This document shows, one piece after another, positions 32,723 through 42,345 of a stretch of DNA of 64,000 nt. The position numbers were made by a program, and so were the translations under genes. This DNA is from Chionoecetes opilio. Its lineage: Eukaryota > Arthropoda > Malacostraca > Decapoda > Majidae. The notes beneath the pieces were generated by a model, which had not been told where the DNA came from, did not search any database, and saw only the letters and a program-made list of their open reading frames with translations. The stretch lies in the NCBI GenBank assembly GCA_016584305.1, contig JACEEZ010006356.1, positions 16,315 to 80,314 on the forward strand. The letters are read 5' to 3'. How positions within the stretch are numbered: the stretch's first letter is position 1; every line of letters starts with the position of its first letter.

Positions 32723-33850
32723 CTATGAAATATCACGGGCGTCTATCCATCCATCCTGGTTGGTATCATAACCCATCCAGGAAACATAAAATTGCTTCCT
32801 GCCGTTTATAATTCTGGATCTCTTGATGATAACGGGGAAAACTTCGGGGAGCTGAACCTTAACGAGTTCCTGCCTGTAAAACAAGCCTTGGATGGGATCA
32901 CCGGTTAAATCTTTTAAGGTATAAGCTATGGGATATTGGCGATGGTCCACGGTGTCAATTTTAAATATTTCCTCGGTATTTTGAATATGAAATCCTCGGT
33001 TGAATTTTGAAGCTCGGTCAGCACCCACTAAGCGAACGTAATCACCAATGATCAATTCTCGACTGGTCGTGCTTTGATGCTTTTCTTGGCTTTTATAATG
33101 AAGCTTCTTAAACTGTTCAATGATTTGCTGGGGTTTCCTCATGGCGTGTACCTCAGCCGGTGTTTTCCCTAATTTCCTGTGTCGCGTGTGATTGTAGCTT
33201 TTGACCACACCAGCGAGTACGGAAACGTACTCGAGTGTATTGTGGGCTGTCATATATTTGTACAGGCGAGCTTTTAGAGTTCTGATAAAACGTTCCGCGA
33301 TGCTGCTTTTTGTTTCTTGAGAATAAACGCTGTATGTTTTTATGTGTCTACCTCCTAAATACCCCTGAAGTTGTCGATTGTAAAATTCTTGCCCTTGATC
33401 CACGAAAAGTCTCGACACCCCTTTAAAGACGTCATCCTCCTCCAGCACCGTCTTCATGGCCGCTAGCATGGAATTTCCGTCTTTGCGTTTTAGTGTCAAA
33501 GTTTTTGCATACCTTGAAAATGCATCGAGGCATACTAGAATATAATTATGGCCTTGGTTGTACGGCGATAAAACTCTCATGTCTGCCAAATCTGCTGCTA
33601 TGATAACCCGCGGTTTGGGGCTGAGAATGGCTCTCCTGTTAAATTTTTTGGGTTGTAATTTGTGCAGAGTGTAGGCTCGGGAGTTTTCCAGAAACTTCTG
33701 CACGTCTTTCAAGGAAATGTCTGGTCTAATGGTCTTCGCTGCTTCATACAGCGCCTGTGCGCCACCTAGGCTTCCAGGTTGGTAAGGATCCTGGTAAAGT
33801 TTCTCTAAAAAATGTTTTTTCGAAGGGGACAAGTTCATTACTCGCGCCAT
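32723..33850 (-). CDS. Retroviral-type integrase with chromodomain-like tail
   Basis: An intact 375-residue frame. The RVE core carries the acidic triad: Asp at about 87 (AADLADM), Asp 151 (FVDQGQEF) and Glu 186 (SIAERFIRTLK). It is followed by a SYNHTRHRKLGKTPAEV motif typical of integrase cores. Near residues 272-300 an SH3-like segment (GDYVRLVGADRASKFNRGF) is present, and the last 40 residues (RSRIINGRKQFYVSWMGYD, ending WIDARDI) look like a chromodomain. No clear N-terminal HHCC zinc finger is seen. It joins element ends to target DNA and makes the 6-bp duplication. It overlaps the ATPase gene by 13 bp. Chromodomain-like tails are known in Polinton integrases and could steer insertion to chromatin such as satellite arrays (inference). 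Confidence 0.95.
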   Translation of the reverse strand: MARVMNLSPSKKHFLEKLYQDPYQPGSLGGAQALYEAAKTIRPDISLKDVQKFLENSRAYTLHKLQPKKFNRRAILSPKPRVIIAADLADMRVLSPYNQGHNYILVCLDAFSRYAKTLTLKRKDGNSMLAAMKTVLEEDDVFKGVSRLFVDQGQEFYNRQLQGYLGGRHIKTYSVYSQETKSSIAERFIRTLKARLYKYMTAHNTLEYVSVLAGVVKSYNHTRHRKLGKTPAEVHAMRKPQQIIEQFKKLHYKSQEKHQSTTSRELIIGDYVRLVGADRASKFNRGFHIQNTEEIFKIDTVDHRQYPIAYTLKDLTGDPIQGLFYRQELVKVQLPEVFPVIIKRSRIINGRKQFYVSWMGYDTNQDGWIDARDIS

Positions 33851-34542
33851 GAGTACACAACCTCGCAGGGTCCTTCGTTGACAATATTTGATTTGAGTGA
33901 CAACTCTTCCGGGGTAGTTATAGCAACATCTGCTAAAATATAACCGTAAGGTTTTCCCGCGACGGCGCGTTTATATGCACTCAGGAAGAGCTTGGTCTTC
34001 TCGCGACCATACAGCTGCCGGCCCAAAGTTTCAATCTGACCGAGATCCCTTTGTTTCAGCAAAAGAAAGTGAGTGCACTTGAGCGAGATACTTCGGGCAT
34101 ACTTTCCCTGCATAAATAAATTTTGAGAAATCAAAATAGCACTAATCCCGAGGTGTCTTCCCTCAATGAAGACATTGGCCACCGTTTCATCATTGGCAGC
34201 CTGCAAAAAATTGTCATCATACACTACCAGTAACCCTTTGTCCTGCTGAAGGAGGTCAACCTCCACTTCGGGATCTATTATGTCCTTACTGACTGTTACT
34301 TTATCTCTAAGGTCTGGTAGGTCTTGAATGGGATGACGCATCGTGCCGCAAATAAGGATTCTGTAAAACTTGCCACTGTATTTCTTAACTAATCGTGTAA
34401 CCAGTTCCGTTTTACCCGAACCTGATGCACCAGCCACAAAAATCCGACCACCGCGTTCGGGAGGAAATAAATCGACCAGGTTTTCTCCGTAGCACTCGTC
34501 CATGACGACTGTCGCGTGACGACTGACCACCACCACCACCAC
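33838..34542 (-). CDS. FtsK/HerA-type genome packaging ATPase
   Basis: Walker A GASGSGKT at residues 38-45 and Walker B LLVVYDD at about 104-110, followed by QAANDETVANVFIEGRH and a SAILISQN sensor-like strand: the A32/FtsK-HerA packaging ATPase pattern of Polintons. The first possible start (34542) opens with a poly-Val stretch from a GGT repeat. A Met at residue 14 (34503, MDECYGENLVDLF) is a better candidate. Frame intact, 221-234 residues. It is expected to pump the element DNA into preformed capsids. It lies between the penton-like gene and the integrase, on the same strand as both. Confidence 0.92.
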   Translation of the reverse strand: MVVVVVSRHATVVMDECYGENLVDLFPPERGGRIFVAGASGSGKTELVTRLVKKYSGKFYRILICGTMRHPIQDLPDLRDKVTVSKDIIDPEVEVDLLQQDKGLLVVYDDNFLQAANDETVANVFIEGRHLGISAILISQNLFMQGKYARSISLKCTHFLLLKQRDLGQIETLGRQLYGREKTKLFLSAYKRAVAGKPYGYILADVAITTPEELSLKSNIVNEGPCEVVYSWRE

Positions 34543-34581
34543 CAGTCTCTTAGGCTAGTGGTTTTTTTTTTTTTTTTTTTT

Positions 34582-35504
34582 TCAATAGACAGTAGGAGTG
34601 GGGCGAAAGTGTAAAACGATGGTCGCCGAACGATGTTCTTCAAAATAGATTTTGCGTCCATACTGATCTGTCACGACCACGGCAATGGAATCAATAGTAT
34701 TCTTGGACAATTTTTTGTATAAAGGCCTCTGCACAGAGTAATAATTATTACTGCCGCCGTAAGGCAAAGTTGCTAGTATGTTCACTGTTTGCGCCGCAAA
34801 TCGTGTAGGTTGTATAGCGTCGCAATATAAATGTAGATAATCTACATCCGCGTGGGGGTCAGGGGGGAAGTGAGCGTTGATATTCTCCAACTCAAAAGCC
34901 CGAGGTTCGTCTGTTACAAAAATGTCATAATATTGATTAGGAAGAAACCCTAATATGGCGGCTAGTCGAGGTTTGAATAATAAACTTATTCTGCAATAAT
35001 TCACAGCATTACACCCCTCTATTGAACGTTTGTGATAACAGACGTAATTTTTGTTGTAGCTCAATACCCACGTGCTTCATTAAAATAAGTTTTGTAATTT
35101 GAAAAGCCAAATACGGCTTTTAATATAGCCAGCCAGTATGTGTTAAGTTCCTCCACAATGGCACTTATTTCTTTACTAGTGATATTTCTAGGGGGTCGGA
35201 GTGAGTATCGCAATTGTCTTTTTACCGCGTCACCCTCGCCGCCGCCGCCGTCAGTTATATTATTGATTTTTTTTTTTTTTTTTTCCACATAGACTTCAAC
35301 GACAGCCTCAGCATCGTCTTTGTGGAGAGTATATACTTCTCTAGGTATAAAAATACCATGCAAGGCAACTTCATACTCTCGGTTGGGATTGAAGGTAAGC
35401 GGAATGATGTCATTTTTGAAACACCCGGGAACGTTTTCTGGATACAGGTCTCTGCACCCTAAACTACTCAGGTACAGTATATATTCTTCCTCTGCACTCG
35501 CCAT
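34582..35504 (-). pseudogene. Penton-like minor capsid protein, one frame break
   Basis: The N-terminal part (35504-35061) starts MASAEEEYILYLSSLGCRD. The C-terminal part (to 34582) has YLHLYCDAIQPTRFAAQTV, then IDSIAVVVTDQYGRKIYF and an end LHFRPTP, which is the pattern of Polinton single jelly-roll penton proteins (CD-x-x-x-P-x-x-x-G/A..., a D-x-x-G-x-x-I-x-F strand and an LHFR end). The two parts are in different frames. Against the duplicate at 18464-19029 this copy lacks 16 bp near 35060, enough to break the frame. A T18 run at 35267-35284 codes a Lys string. It would occupy the capsid vertices. Upstream lies the proline-rich tract. Confidence 0.78.
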
Positions 35505-36117
35505 GGTGAGGATGATAACTGCCGCTGTTTAACATTAGCCTTCGGCTTTTAACACACGAAAAAAAAGAAGAAGAGGTGCTACTACCTACCTACCTACTAC
35601 TACTACCGCTAGTACTCGCTCCCTCGTCGGGAATCCAGTGAGGAGGGGGAGGAAATCTCCAAGCCAGTCGGGGAGGAGGAGAAGGAGGAGAGACAGAAAA
35701 AGACGGAGGCAGCACGGGCCAAGGCTGCCTCTGCCCATCGTGCTGGTGGCGCCGGTTGTCCCGTTTCATCGTGAACCCCCGCGGCAGCGGCGACGAGGGC
35801 AATGCCAACGGCGGCGGCGGCGAGGGCAATGCCAACGGCGGCGGTGGCGATGGCAACGACCGCGGCGAGGGCAATGCCAACGACCGCGGCGGCGGCGGCG
35901 GCGGCGGCGGGGGCGGCGGCGGCGGTGACGAGGGCAATACTCCGCCCCCCTTACTTGTTGTTGTTGTTGGTCTCATACATTTACCTTCTCTTTCATTCTG
36001 TACTCCATATTTCCAACGCCGTTTCCTCCATAAATCACACTCACTATGGCGTGTGACATTATTATTATTATTATTATTATTATTTATACTACTACTACTA
36101 CTAGTAGTAGTAGTAGT
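34954..36117. repeat. Inverted duplication, right arm (partner 17805-19029)
   Basis: Reverse complement of 17805-19029 with differing repeat counts in the TAC/TAG, AAT/ATT, CAA and CCG tracts. This arm holds the longer penton-like gene, so it is probably the ancestral location. Its outer edge, in the TAG run, is joined to a LINE fragment at 36118. Confidence 0.92.
35590..35976 (-). other. Proline-rich low-complexity frame, right copy
   Basis: The same frame as at 17967-18380 (MRPTTTTSKGGGVLPSS, poly-Pro, then the MKRDNRRHQHDGQ tail and a GSSSR end), upstream of the penton-like gene on the same strand. Triplet repeats differ in length by whole codons between the two copies, keeping the tail in frame. 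Coding status is uncertain. Confidence 0.35.
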
Positions 36118-36755
36118 GGAAAGTTTTACATACCTTGGTAGCGCAGTCCATAATGACGGCGGGTCACGTCAAGAAGTCTTACGGCGGATTGGCATAGCCC
36201 ACGGTGTTATGGACTCGCTCAGCGGGAGTATTTGGCGTTGTCGGTACCTGTGCAGAAGGACAAAGACCCGGATATTCAAGTCGCTTGTGATCCCTGACTT
36301 ACTCTATGGTTGTGAGACATGGACACTAAATAGTGACTTGAAGAGATGAATCAATGCCTTTGGTAATAAGTGTCTTCGCAGAATCATGGGGTATCGCTGG
36401 GATGATTACGTGTCAAATCAGCGATTGCACCGTGAGACTGAATCGAGGCCTATTACCTGCATAGTCCATCAGCGCCAACTTCGGCTATATGGGCATGTGG
36501 CACGCTACCCTGAAACCGATCCTTCCCATCGGGTTGTATCTGTAAGAGACAATCCGGCGTGGAGGAGGCCAAGGGGGCGCCCACAAGGCTCGTGGCTGGG
36601 GCAAGTTGATGTTTCTTGTCGAGAGCTGCTTGGTATGGGAAAGGAGCCTGCATGGGATCTCGCGCGTGGTGACCCCCGGGAGTGGCGTCGTAGGGTGGGC
36701 GAGGCGACGCGCCCCCCGGCGTATGCCCCCAATGATTGATTGATTGATTGATTGG
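36118..36755 (+). pseudogene. 3' fragment of a non-LTR retrotransposon
   Basis: Plus-strand frames give the end of a reverse transcriptase polyprotein: a YLGSAVHNDGG segment, VMDSLSGSIWRCRYLCRR, LYGCETWTLNSDLKR, CLRRIMGYRWDDYVSNQRLH and RLYGHVARYPETDPSHR. It ends with GEATRPPAYAP and a TGAT repeat (36734-36753). One stop (TGA at about 36346) and frame changes are present. It is nearly identical to 41709-42345, where more of the same element is preserved. Confidence 0.88.
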
Positions 36756-36901
36756 AAGTGGATTAATAATGCAGACACTCAGCATAAAAAAATATAGAAG
36801 ACGTAACGACGAAGTGGCAACTTTGGCACCGGAGGCGCAATTGTAGTCCATTATATCCGAGTGGATAAATGTTTACACTTGGACCGGTAAATATGCAGTT
36901 T

Positions 36902-37849
36902 CATAGACCACTGTATACCTGGACTGCTCACGGAATATCGGCCTGTCGCACAAGGGGCTGAAGTCGGAGGGCCGCTCGGATTCATATATATATATATACG
37001 GATCTACGAACTATATATATAATGATATACTGCAATCTTCGTAAATGTTTGTTCTATAATATTATCAAATAAAAAAACAGTAAAACACGGTAAAGAAATG
37101 CCATTACGAGACTATGAAGAAATATGCATGAACTTAATATTCACTTCAACTCTTCGCCATTTAAAACTTTGCGAGTCAACTTTTATCATGAAGGGTATCA
37201 ATAGAAGCGCAATTTTATTAGCTTTCCATTGCTACATTTCGTTATCTGATAAATTAATTAGAACCATGCATAAATTAGCGTTAACTAAATAAATAAAATC
37301 ATCAATCGGGTAATTTTCCCGATTGATGATGTTATTTATTTAGTCAACGCTAATTTATACACGGTACTAATTCATTTATCAGAAAACGAAATATATAAGT
37401 AAATAAATAACATCATTCGGGAAAATTACCCAATTGATGATGTTATTTATTTATTTAACGCTAATTTATGCATGGTTCTAATTAATTTATCAGATAACGA
37501 AATATAGCAATGAAAAGTTAATAAAATTGCGCTTCTATTGATACTCTTCATTATAAAAGTTGACTCGCAAAGTTTTAAATGGCGAAGAGTTAAGTGAATA
37601 TTAAGTTCATGCATATTTCTTTATAGTCTCGTAATGGCCTTTCTTTAGCGTGTTTTACTGTTTTTTATTTGATAATATTATGGAACAAACATTTACGAAG
37701 ATTACAGTATATCATATATACTGATAAACCAGTCTATATGATAGTCCATAGACCACTATATCTCTTTGTAGGGCGCCCCGCAGGCCCCTATGCAACCCCG
37801 CAATTCAAAACATTGTCGCGTGAACAGTCCAGGTATACAGTGGTCTATG
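36902..37849. mobile_element. Foldback element with 7-bp target duplication (copy 1)
   Basis: 948 bp, ends CATAGACCACTGTATACC and its inverse, flanked by GCAGTTT on both sides (36895-36901 and 37850-37856). The interior is strongly palindromic: the segment around 37098-37290 is repeated in reverse at 37445-37650, with smaller TCAATCGGG-type hairpins at the centre. No transposase; the 64-codon frame at 37098 is a product of the repeat. Confidence 0.9.
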
Positions 37850-37856
37850 GCAGTTT

Positions 37857-39054
37857 CAATCAATACTCCCAGTCACCATTTTATTTTCCCCTTAGCCAAC
37901 AAGCTTGGGGGACTGTGGGAAATCGGGGTTTTAGGTGGGTGAGGCGAATTTAGTCCATTTCCAAAAAAACACCATGCGCATACATACTTTGGTGGACGAA
38001 ACTTTTTGTTTCTGGTGAGTTTTCATGTGTATTGAATTAATCTGCTAACCGTTTGTATCGCAAATCCTTAATGTTTTTTGGGTAACAGCGTTAGTAACGT
38101 CCATGGCGGAGCGGTACGAGGGGCGCACCTCCAACCGCTGTAGACCCACGCCGCGTGCTGTGCTACCCGCTGTGGCCCCACGCCGCGTGCTGTGCCACTG
38201 TAGCGGTCTGGGAGGTTTGGTTATCCAGAAGGTTGTGTTTTCGGATGCCATGTAGCGCGCCAGAGGTACGATGATTACTTTTCATTTCATCCCGCCGCGC
38301 GGAGAGGCAACCAACAGCTTGCTCCCGGCTCCTGCCCCACCCCAGCCGACCCCACGGCCGGAGATTTCCGTGGCGGATTAATTCGCCGTAGGATACTCTG
38401 GGTGGATTTAACCACTCATCTTAATCATTTATACATTTTTTCTCATCTTCACTGTCTTTCTTAAGTATATCTTTTGCGTCTTATTACCCAGTAATGTGAA
38501 TATATATAAGCACACTCGATGAGAGACGAATCTTCTTGTAAATCAAGGAAGCGTAGCTTTGCTTTTTACTCAATCACGGGGAAGCGAGACCATAGCTGAG
38601 GCAGCGGCCTCTCTCAACTGCCTGTTGTTCTTCGTCAGGTGGCAGCCTGTCCCTCCACAATATCGGTGTAATGCATCTCACCATGTAGCGACATGATTTG
38701 TTCTCCGTCAGGAAGCAGCCTAGCTGCCATTCCTCAGTCAAGAGGCAGCTCGGCATATCTCACCATGTAGCGACCTCATTTTGTTCTCATTTTTATACAT
38801 TATTTCTCACCTTCACTGTCTCTTTTCGTACAAGTAAAGTATTTTCAGCGTCTGGTTTACACAGTTNAAGTCTGGCGAGGCAAATTAGGCCTTTTCTACT
38901 GCCCGGGCTTATATCTTGAGGCCCAATGAGGCAAAGGTTTCTGACATTTTAGCTCAACATGGTTGTAATTTTCAGCTTTTCCAGGTCAAAAAGCATGGGA
39001 AACCTTGCAGGGGGGTATAAAAATAGGAAAAAATTGTTTTCTGAACAGGTCTAG
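37857..39054. other. Non-coding right end of the Polinton
   Basis: Contains a dispersed repeat (37985-38060, shared with 5537-5592), two to three units of the 32-bp minisatellite (38126-38213), and two diverged copies of a TTATACATTTTTTCTCA-type segment (38425-38490 and 38795-38860). One undetermined base (N) sits at 38867. No gene recognised between here and the right terminal repeat. Confidence 0.5.
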
Positions 39055-39175
39055 GGGGGGGGGGTTGTCTGACACCTGCATGGGGGGGGGGGGGTCGGAT
39101 TGACACCTGTTCATCTAATGGGAGGGGTACCCCCCCCCACCAGGGTGGTCGACATTGGCGCTTTTTCTATCTACT
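39055..39175 (-). repeat. Polinton right terminal inverted repeat
   Basis: Reverse complement of 11496-11615, ending GGCGCTTTTTCTATCTACT. Differences are a few substitutions and G/C run lengths. Confidence 0.93.
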
Positions 39176-39475
39176 ACGCTATAGTGCAAATGTCGTGGTA
39201 GACCGCACGCTATAGTGAAAATGTCGCGGTAGACCGCACGCTATAGTGCAAATGTCGTGGTAGACCGCACGCTATAGTGCAAATGTCGCGGTAGACCGCA
39301 CGTTATAGTGCAAATTTGCGGTAGACCGCACGCTATAGTGCAAATGTCGCGGTAGACCGCACGCTATAATGCAAATGTCGTTTGTAGACCGCACGCTATA
39401 GTGCAAATGTCGCGGTAGACCGCATGCTATAGTGCAAATGTCATGGTAGACCACATGCTATAGTAGCACCAACTT
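39176..39475. repeat. 31-bp satellite, right remnant, starting with the target duplication
   Basis: ACGCTA (39176-39181) followed by in-phase units of the same satellite as 7601-11495, about nine or ten copies, ending near GCTATAGTAGCACC. Confidence 0.95.
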
Positions 39476-40499
39476 GTCTATCCCAGTTTCAGTCACATAC
39501 CGTCATTTGGGGTGATTCAGATACCGCGGGGTAATTCGGATACATTTAAAAAAGTTTTTTAGATTGGTAATAACTTTTTACTTTAGTATGTTTTTGTTTT
39601 CTTTTCTTTTCATACATATATATGATTTTTGGGGGGCCATTATGATAATTTTACAGGTTACCCGAAAACAGAAAGGCCCAATAGTGCAAAAACCAGAATT
39701 TACCAAATTTTGAGAGGTGGAGTTACAATTACCTGGCTGCTACTGTAGGACTTCAGTCACGAGCTTCAAATTTCCATCATTAACTACAAATATCATAAGC
39801 TGTAGTTTGCCAGTAAAATATTATACTCATTCTGTAAACCATTACTTGTATAATGAGTAAAGTTGAATGGTGGGGAAATTCGGATGAAAACACGACCTTT
39901 CAAGCTAATGTCTATTCGAGCCGAGAACCATTCGAGCGAATGTCTGGTGTCTGGACCATTCGAGCAAATACTCTTTCGAGCGGAGGACCATTCAAGCGAA
40001 TAATTGTTGGAGTAAAATCTAAAGGTTAGTAAAATCTACCGATTTTCTCGCTAGGCGGTGGTCTGAAGTGTCTTTCTGCTGTTCTGTTCCCATGTTCTTT
40101 GGTGTATCGTACAACTTCTAGCTTGCATGCGATAATTTCCAGGACTAAAAAGAGCTTGTGATACGTGTGACAGTCTGGTAAATGATACATCAACACTAGC
40201 AGACGATAGTTGGCGCTGTTGGGCGCCAATAAACATGACAGCGTGAGGACAGAATAGTTGATTTGAATGTCTTATGGTATTTGAAATACTTTTAACAGAT
40301 ACGTAGGTACTGAGGCTACATCATATAAGAAGATGAATTCAATAGCTACCAAAGCTAACCTTCTGCAACATTCGTCTTGGAATACGCATGGATATTTTTC
40401 TGGGTATTTCTTAGAGGAAAAAGTGCATATTATAAGCCGTAAAATACGGTATATCATTTCTACAATGTATATATAAGTTTTAAACGTTATCTGGAAGCG
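39476..40499. other. AT-rich intergenic DNA with a short degenerate repeat
   Basis: No gene recognised. At 39910-40005 a degenerate repeat of the type ACCATTCGAGCGAATA occurs about four times with variations. Confidence 0.4.
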
Positions 40500-42345
40500 G
40501 TATGTCAGGAGTCTCGCTGAGGATGTCGAGGGTCATTTGAACGCTAATGACCTCCGACCCGCCTACCGAGCCCTGAAGAAGCTCCGTTCCAAGTCTCCTT
40601 CTCGGGCGAGTGCTATTCGAACAGCAGAGGGGCGCCTCGTGTCGGACATGGATGGCAGATGGCTCGTTGGGCTGAGTACTTTGGGCAGTTGTTCACGGTG
40701 GACCCTCCAACTGAGCAGCTTCACACCACTGGGTTACAGGCAGTGGATGCTGATCCTCCCAGTGACGAAACCGCACCCTCTCTTGACGAAGTCAGAGAGG
40801 CTGTAGCAAAGTTGAGGGGTGGAAAGGCAGCTGGTGTTTGTAATATCAGTGCGGAGCTCCTCAAAGCTGGGGGTGAGGCCCTGATCCGCGGGTTGCATGC
40901 TGTCCTGACTGCCGTGTGGCAATCAGGTACCATTCCTCCCTGACGGGAAAGGGGGCTGGTCGCCCCTATCTGGAAGGAAAAAGGGGGACCGTCAGGACTG
41001 CAACAATTACCGCGGTATTACACTGCTCAGCGTACCAGGCAAGGTGCTTGCCCATCATTGCTGACACGGATTTGCAGTCATCTGGTGAAGCATCAGAGAC
41101 CTCAGCAGTCTGGGTTCACGCCTGGTAAGTCAACAGCGGACCGTATTTGCGCTTCGTGTCCTGGTGGAACGCCGACGCGAGTTTCGACAGGGGATGCTTG
41201 CAGCCTATGTTGATCTCAAGAAAAAACGTTTAACTCAGTGCATCGTGAGGGCACTCTGGGATCTTCTGCGACCTCGAGGGATTCCTGCAAGGACTATTGG
41301 TTTTTATAGCTGGTCTGTAAAATTTTGGGACTGAGAGTGCTGTGAAGTGTGGGGAGGTGTATCCAGCTTCTTTCCTGTGAATACAGGAGTGAGACAAGGT
41401 GCGTCCTTGCCCCATCACTTTTCAACGCTTGTATGGACTGGGTAAATTTGGGCAAGGTTGTAGATCAAAGTGATTGTGGAGCATCCGTCGGCAACACCAA
41501 GATCACTGTCTTGTTTTTGCCGATGTGCAGTAATCTTTGCTGAGTCGCTGGGGGTCCTGGTGATGGCTCTCGAGGCGCTGCACGAGGGGGCAAAGCCTTT
41601 GGGACTTGAGGTCCCCCTGGCTCCCAAAACCAAGGTCCAGGTGTTTGGAGACTTGCTAGATGAAGCAGCACAGTCTGTTCATGCGTGTGGCGAGGAACAT
41701 TGAGATCTTGGAAAGTTTTACATACCTTGGTACGCAGTCCATAAAGACGGCGGGGCACGTCAAGAAGTCTTACGGTGGATTGGCATAACCCCGGTGTTAT
41801 GGACTCGCTCAGTGGGAGTATTTGGCGTTGTCGGTACCTGTGCAAAAGGACAAAGATCCGGGTCTTCAAGTCGCTTGTGATCCCTGTCTTACTCTATGGT
41901 TGTGAGGCATGGACACTAAATAGTGACTTGAAGAGACGAATCAATGCCTTTGGTAATAAGTGTCTTCGCAGAATCATGGGGTATCGCTGGGATGATTACG
42001 TGTCAAATCAGCGATTGCACCGTGAGACTGAATCGAGGCCTATTACCTGCATAGTCCATCAGCGCCAACTTCGGCTATATGGGCATGTGGCACGCTACCC
42101 TGAAACCGATCCTTCCCATCGGGTTGTATCTGTAAAGACAATCCGGCGTGGAGAAGCCAAGGGGGCGCCCACAAGGCTCGTGGCTGGGGCAAGTTTGATG
42201 TTTCTTGTCGAGAGCTGCTTGGTATGGGAAAGGAGCCTGCATGGGAACTCGCGCGTGGTGACCCCCGGGAGTGGCGTCGTAGGGTGGCGAGGCGACGCGC
42301 CCCCCGGCGTATGCCCCCAATGATTGATTGATTGATTGATTGATT
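40500..42345 (+). pseudogene. Non-LTR retrotransposon, reverse transcriptase part, broken
   Basis: Multiple plus-strand frames read, in order: DLRPAYRALKKLRSKSPSRA, RWAEYFGQLFTVDPP, EVREAVAKLRGGKAAGV with ISAELLKAGGE, a YRGITLLSVPGK-like motif (about 41010), a SGFTPGKSTADRI-like motif (about 41110), a GVRQG motif with APSLFNACMDW (about 41390-41430), an FADD-like catalytic motif with a missing base (about 41516-41540), and the LYGCEAWTLNSDLKRR to RLYGHVARYP end. It terminates in a TGAT repeat (42318-42345). Many single-base changes break the frame. Non-LTR; the clade is not settled, RTE-like features are possible. Confidence 0.88.

Larger units (their letters stand above)
36118..38215. repeat. 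2.1-kb segmental duplication, copy inside the Polinton
   Basis: Matches 41709-43807 in direct orientation along its whole length: LINE end, TGAT repeat, foldback element with the same target duplication, and the start of the 32-bp minisatellite. The copy at 41709 is corrupted after about 42950. Confidence 0.88.
11496..39175. mobile_element. Polinton/Maverick (adintovirus-like) element, complete ends
   Basis: Exact inverted termini (AG at the left, CT at the right), a 6-bp target duplication and the full Polinton gene set define a 27.7-kb element. Plus strand: protein-primed PolB, macro-like, pVI-like, major capsid, protease. Minus strand: penton-like, packaging ATPase, integrase, small helical protein, an unknown. 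Later insertions and inverted duplications account for nearly half of the length. Several genes are broken, so this copy looks inactive, although the integrase, ATPase and major capsid frames are open. Polintons integrate with their own retroviral-type integrase and are viewed as integrated virus-like elements. Confidence 0.95.

Noticed and set aside
37098..37292. 64-codon frame present in three places (37098, 42688, 51572)
   Set aside because: It lies in the arm of the foldback element; repetition reflects the transposon, and no protein family is recognised.
11496..39175. Integrated nudivirus or large DNA virus fragment
   Set aside because: Terminal repeats, 6-bp duplication, integrase, protein-primed PolB, FtsK-type ATPase, adenain-like protease and double jelly-roll capsid together define a Polinton; no nudivirus or whispovirus core gene was recognised.
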